64,000 nt of DNA, taken from NCBI GenBank assembly GCA_045654645.1, contig JAZONR010000023.1, forward strand, positions 5,844-69,843, written 5' to 3'. The translations under genes were made by a program, and so were the position numbers. Within the stretch, counting starts at the first letter, position 1, and every line of letters begins with the position of its first letter. The notes beneath the pieces were generated by a model. The model was not told the origin of the DNA. It ran no database searches and worked only from the letters and a program-made list of their open reading frames with translations. Origin of the DNA: HGM04593 sp045654645. Lineage in GTDB: Bacteria; Bacteroidota; Bacteroidia; Bacteroidales; Bacteroidaceae. Of the stretch, positions 61,433 to 64,000 are shown in pieces.

Positions 61433-62185
61433 CTAAACTATCTGCTCCACCTCTTTAAAAGCATAGCGCGACAAGGTGCCATTGGTGCGCCTAAGCAAAA
61501 GGGCCCCCATTGGCTCCACACCCTCAATAACTGCAGAAAATTTCCCTTCCGCATTGGAAAAAAGGCGCTCCTCGCCAAGCCCCAACAACAGGCTGTTGTA
61601 TTCTGCAACAACATATTCAGGGTTGAGTTTCATTTCGCTGTAACAATGACTAAAGCAGTCGAGAACAGTGTCAAGCACCTCATCCACCTTCACCTCGCGC
61701 CCCAAGAGCATCTTCATAGATACAGGCACCCGGTCCATTGGCGGAAACTCACATTGATTGATATTGAGCCCAACCCCTATTATCGCCTGCTCCACAAAAG
61801 CACCGCAATAGTCCAGTTCTATAAGCACGCCGGCCAATTTTCTATCCCCAACATATATATCGTTGGGCCATTTCAGTTTTGCGTCAATTCCATAACACTT
61901 CATCGCAGTGTGAAGAACAACTGCCACAGTTTGTGATAGAAGAAACTGCTTGGATACCTCAAGAGAACAGCCGGGACGCACAAGAAGACTCATCAGCAAA
62001 TTATCTCCCTGCTGTGATATCCACACATTGCCACGCTGACCACGGCCGTTTGTCTGATGACCGGCAGTTACGGCAACGGCATTACAGCCACGTGCCTCAT
62101 TCCACAAGAGTGCAGCCTCTTCACGGACATAGTTGTTGGTGGAATCAACAATATCGAGTCTCTTGACGTAGATATCACTTGCCAT
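61433..62185 (-). CDS. birA: Biotin--[acetyl-CoA-carboxylase] ligase
   Basis: 250-aa class I biotin protein ligase without the DNA-binding N-terminal domain, so enzymatic only. The biotinoyl-AMP loop is GRGQRGN (48-54), the catalytic lysine lies in LKWPNDIYV near residue 105, with LAGVLIE following; a C-terminal SH3-like BPL_C domain covers residues 200-250. Its first 11 bases overlap the end of the upstream MmcQ-like gene. Confidence 0.93.
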   Translation of the reverse strand: MASDIYVKRLDIVDSTNNYVREEAALLWNEARGCNAVAVTAGHQTNGRGQRGNVWISQQGDNLLMSLLVRPGCSLEVSKQFLLSQTVAVVLHTAMKCYGIDAKLKWPNDIYVGDRKLAGVLIELDYCGAFVEQAIIGVGLNINQCEFPPMDRVPVSMKMLLGREVKVDEVLDTVLDCFSHCYSEMKLNPEYVVAEYNSLLLGLGEERLFSNAEGKFSAVIEGVEPMGALLLRRTNGTLSRYAFKEVEQIV

Positions 62186-62522
62186 ACTTTACACGAATTT
62201 TCTTGGGTAGTTTCTTTAGGACCTCTTCATAGGAGTGGTCTATGAGCGAGCACACCAATGAGTCGTTAAGCCTCATTATATCGAGCTGGTTCCAATACTT
62301 CTTGTTCATATGCCACGCAGGCTCAATCTGATGATACTTGCTGCGCAGCTCAATGGCATAATCGGCATCACATTTCACGCAGAACCAGGCTGTATTCTCA
62401 AGGTCCACTATCGCAAAAATCCTGTTCTCGACCCTAAAAGCCAAAGTTGTCTCGTCGAATGGAAAATCCTCGGTGGCATTCTGCTTGCTCAAGCAATATT
62501 CGCGTGCATCCTCAATATTCAT
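62175..62522 (-). CDS. MmcQ/YjbR family protein
   Basis: 115-aa cytoplasmic protein of the MmcQ/YjbR double-wing fold. It begins MNIEDAREYCLSKQNATEDFPFDETTLAFRV and has KCDADYAIELRSKY, PAWHMNKKYWN and the closing DHSYEEVLKKLPKKIR, all family hallmarks. The fold resembles DNA-binding CyaY-like domains, but no function is proven. It is coupled to birA by overlap and follows yraN by 18 bp. Confidence 0.87.
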   Translation of the reverse strand: MNIEDAREYCLSKQNATEDFPFDETTLAFRVENRIFAIVDLENTAWFCVKCDADYAIELRSKYHQIEPAWHMNKKYWNQLDIMRLNDSLVCSLIDHSYEEVLKKLPKKIRVKYGK

Positions 62523-62540
62523 TATAAAAAGAGTTATAGG

Positions 62541-62903
62541 TTACCAGGTTGCATAAAAGGCATCCTCAATGTGCTCTATTCTATAGGGGTCGCAACTCCC
62601 TATCACGGTTATAATATCAAAACGATACTTCAAGTCAAGTTCATAACGTTGCAAATAGGCCTGAGCTGCAGATATCAGGAGGTCGATTTTTGTTTGTGTT
62701 ACTGCATCGGCTGCGTTGCCATAAAGTTCCGAAGCGCGACTCTTTACCTCAACAAAGACAATAGTGTCGCGCTCTTGGGCCACGATATCAAGTTCCTTAT
62801 GGCCGGAGCGCCAGTTACAGTGCCTTATGGCATACCCTTTGTCGAGCAGATAGCGCGATGCAAGCATCTCGCCCTTTGTTCCAAGAAGATTATGTTGCGC
62901 CAT
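62541..62903 (-). CDS. YraN/UPF0102 endonuclease-like protein
   Basis: 120-aa restriction-endonuclease-fold protein. The nuclease-like motif is preserved: Glu in GTKGEMLASRYLLDKGY, Asp in HKELDIVAQ, and VFVEVKSR. The family resembles Holliday-junction resolvases, but activity is not established. First gene of the yraN / mmcQ-like / birA run. Confidence 0.88.
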   Translation of the reverse strand: MAQHNLLGTKGEMLASRYLLDKGYAIRHCNWRSGHKELDIVAQERDTIVFVEVKSRASELYGNAADAVTQTKIDLLISAAQAYLQRYELDLKYRFDIITVIGSCDPYRIEHIEDAFYATW

Positions 62904-62985
62904 ATTATTTCAGAATATGCCGCTAAGATAGCCATTGCAATGCTCAAAAGCAAATGAAAAACTTGCATTTGGCACAAAGTTAAGT

Positions 62986-62993
62986 TATTTTTG
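62986..62993 (+). promoter_or_regulatory. -7 box upstream of the small RHH-like gene and tadA
   Basis: TATTTTTG, matching TAnnTTTG, 30 bp before the ATG at 63024. The -33 region has CTTG 20 bp earlier. Confidence 0.45.
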
Positions 62994-63023
62994 CAGCAGA
63001 ATAACCCCAAAAAACACGCCTCA

Positions 63024-63263
63024 ATGAGCGCAAAGAAAGCAAAAACACCCAACGCAACCACGGCACGCACACAACCTGTGCGCCATTCGCGCATTGTGTG
63101 CCTTGTGAGCGAAGAGGAGATGAAAATCATTGACGACTACCTGAAGAAGTATCGCATCAACAATAAAAGTAACTGGATGCGCGAAACACTTCTTTCATTC
63201 ATATATAAGAACCTGGATGAGGATTACCCCACCCTGTTTGGCGAACACGAAATGCGCCGCTGA
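63024..63263 (+). CDS. Small ribbon-helix-helix-like protein
   Basis: 79-aa basic protein starting at ATG 63024 (MSAKKAKTPNATTARTQPVR). Residues 22-60 have a strand plus two helices, SRIVCLVSEEEMKIIDDYLKKYRINNKSNWMRETLLSFIYK, like MetJ/Arc DNA-binding proteins or mobilization-type MobC modules. No partner gene is visible; tadA starts 7 bp later, so they share a message. Function unknown. Confidence 0.7.
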   Translation: MSAKKAKTPNATTARTQPVRHSRIVCLVSEEEMKIIDDYLKKYRINNKSNWMRETLLSFIYKNLDEDYPTLFGEHEMRR

Positions 63264-63270
63264 TTAAACG

Positions 63271-63702
63271 ATGACCGACACCGAATATATGAAAATTGCG
63301 CTCCAGGAAGCGCAAAAGGCCTATAACGAGGATGAAGTGCCCATTGGTGCAATAATAGTGTGCAAAGGGCGCATAGTTGCGCGTGCCCACAACCTCACAG
63401 AAACGCTTAATGATGTAACAGCGCACGCCGAGATGCAAGCCATCACTGCTGCAGCTACCAACATCGGCGGAAAATACTTGAACGAATGTACACTATATGT
63501 AACCGTTGAGCCCTGCCCAATGTGTGCCGGCGCCATTGCTTGGGCACAGATGGGCCGCGTGGTCTATGGTGCCGATGATGAGAAGCGCGGCTACCGCCGC
63601 TATGCTCCCCAGGTGATGCATCCCAGGACCGAGGTTGTAAACGGTATATGCGCCGATGAAGCAACAGCACTGATGAAAAAATTCTTCAGCAACAAACGAT
63701 AA
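63271..63702 (+). CDS. tadA: tRNA-specific adenosine deaminase / nucleoside deaminase
   Basis: 143-aa zinc deaminase, most likely converting A34 to inosine in tRNA-Arg(ACG). The zinc site is complete: H52-A-E54 in AHAEMQAI and PC82xxC85 in VEPCPMCAGAI. NEVPIGA-like DEVPIGAIIV and the C-terminal helix ALMKKFF are typical. Guanine deaminase-type activity is a lesser possibility for this family. Second gene after the RHH-like gene. Confidence 0.92.
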   Translation: MTDTEYMKIALQEAQKAYNEDEVPIGAIIVCKGRIVARAHNLTETLNDVTAHAEMQAITAAATNIGGKYLNECTLYVTVEPCPMCAGAIAWAQMGRVVYGADDEKRGYRRYAPQVMHPRTEVVNGICADEATALMKKFFSNKR

Positions 63703-64000
63703 ACACGGCTCACCTGCAAAAGTTAGGGGGGGGCAGCCTATCGCTGTATTATTTTGGCTGCTGTTATAACTTAGTTGAAATTGCTTTCACTCACTAACTC
63801 GCCACTTTCTCAATCTAAATAATTACTCTTTTATTATCATTGTGCTCTTGTTTATACGTACTTTCTGTGCGACAGAAAGTACCAAAGAACTCGGCACTCG
63901 GGAAAAATCTTTGCAAGCACCCTTTGCTCGCGCCGCCAAAAGGCGAGCCCTCGGTCGGGCACTTGCTCGCCACTCCAGGCTTTCGACTGTTTTCAGGGTG
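63703..64000. other. Gene-free end region with G8 tract and palindrome
   Basis: 298 bp to the window edge without a supported gene. It holds eight consecutive G at 63726-63733, a perfect 11-bp palindrome with GCG loop at 63858-63882, and a GC-rich part (63895-64000) whose minus strand is open from the edge to about 63820 (61 codons, ending RRVII-like after FFGTFCRTEST). This composition resembles dispersed intergenic repeats common in Bacteroidota rather than a gene. Confidence 0.45.

Overview
The window is chromosomal DNA from a member of the order Bacteroidales (Bacteroidota), most likely a gut anaerobe of the Bacteroides/Prevotella/Muribaculaceae type. The evidence: an RprX/RprY two-component system, the GTPase-degenerate second elongation factor EF-G2, an N-succinylornithine-type carbamoyltransferase, families confined to or typical of this phylum (DUF4827, DUF5103, DUF1460, DcaP-type porin, a T9SS-like C-terminal tail), and promoters of the Bacteroides form TTTG-N19/20-TAnnTTTG, often with a TAnnTTCG variant. 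Most of the sequence is dense housekeeping DNA; I see no transposase, integrase, prophage, rRNA, CRISPR or restriction genes.

Layout. 1-4337 (minus): rprY (cut by the window edge), rprX, fusA2. 4578-5705 (plus): hemW. 5755-6658 (minus): a membrane protein / winged-helix regulator pair. 6832-12873 (minus): rpe, comEC, nrnA, a DUF4827 lipoprotein and glmM. 13018-15093 (plus): a secreted GH33 sialidase without neighbouring sialic acid genes. 15193-19964 (minus): nfo, a PiT phosphate transporter with a PhoU-like tail, a DcaP-like porin. 20206-22449 (plus): an AraC regulator, a SIMPL-domain protein, DoxX. 22545-27299 (minus): SLC13 permease, a stand-alone sigma54 activator, lptE, a TPR-like protein and secG. 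27449-32907 (plus): TamB and argF'. 33084-36113 (minus): rarA and fhs. 36277-40506 (plus): GT2, glnS, a TPR protein. 40550-46327: manC, a WecA-like phosphoglycosyl transferase, DUF5103, DUF1460 and an LpxL-like acyltransferase. 46457-53735: OmpA lipoprotein, proS, tRNA-Arg(CCG), asnA, ung, lptD. 53890-54429: HD-domain hydrolase. 54598-59258 (plus): a five-gene cluster. 59282-63702: fabI, pyrH, a 2-TM protein, birA, mmcQ-like, yraN, a small RHH-like protein and tadA.

Coherent themes. Envelope biogenesis is heavily represented: lptD, lptE, TamB, secG, LpxL-like, manC, WecA-like, OmpA, DcaP porin, fabI. Convergent gene pairs are mostly separated by long, nearly loopless perfect palindromes acting as two-way terminators.

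The best candidate for an undescribed system is the tightly packed operon at 54598-59258. It encodes a VTC-type polyphosphate polymerase domain protein, a DUF4956 membrane protein with an added signal peptide, a DUF2490 outer-membrane barrel, a small secreted protein with a T9SS-like tail, and a Cthe_2159-type beta-helix carbohydrate-binding protein. Together they could link cytoplasmic polyphosphate chemistry to a surface or exported product. Other points of note are an EF-G2 without the catalytic switch-II histidine, a dispersed approximately 100-bp repeat in two convergent intergenic regions, a 17-bp inverted repeat over the sigma54-regulator promoter, a TamB gene with no canonical start codon before its signal anchor, and a hairpin reaching into the doxX start codon.
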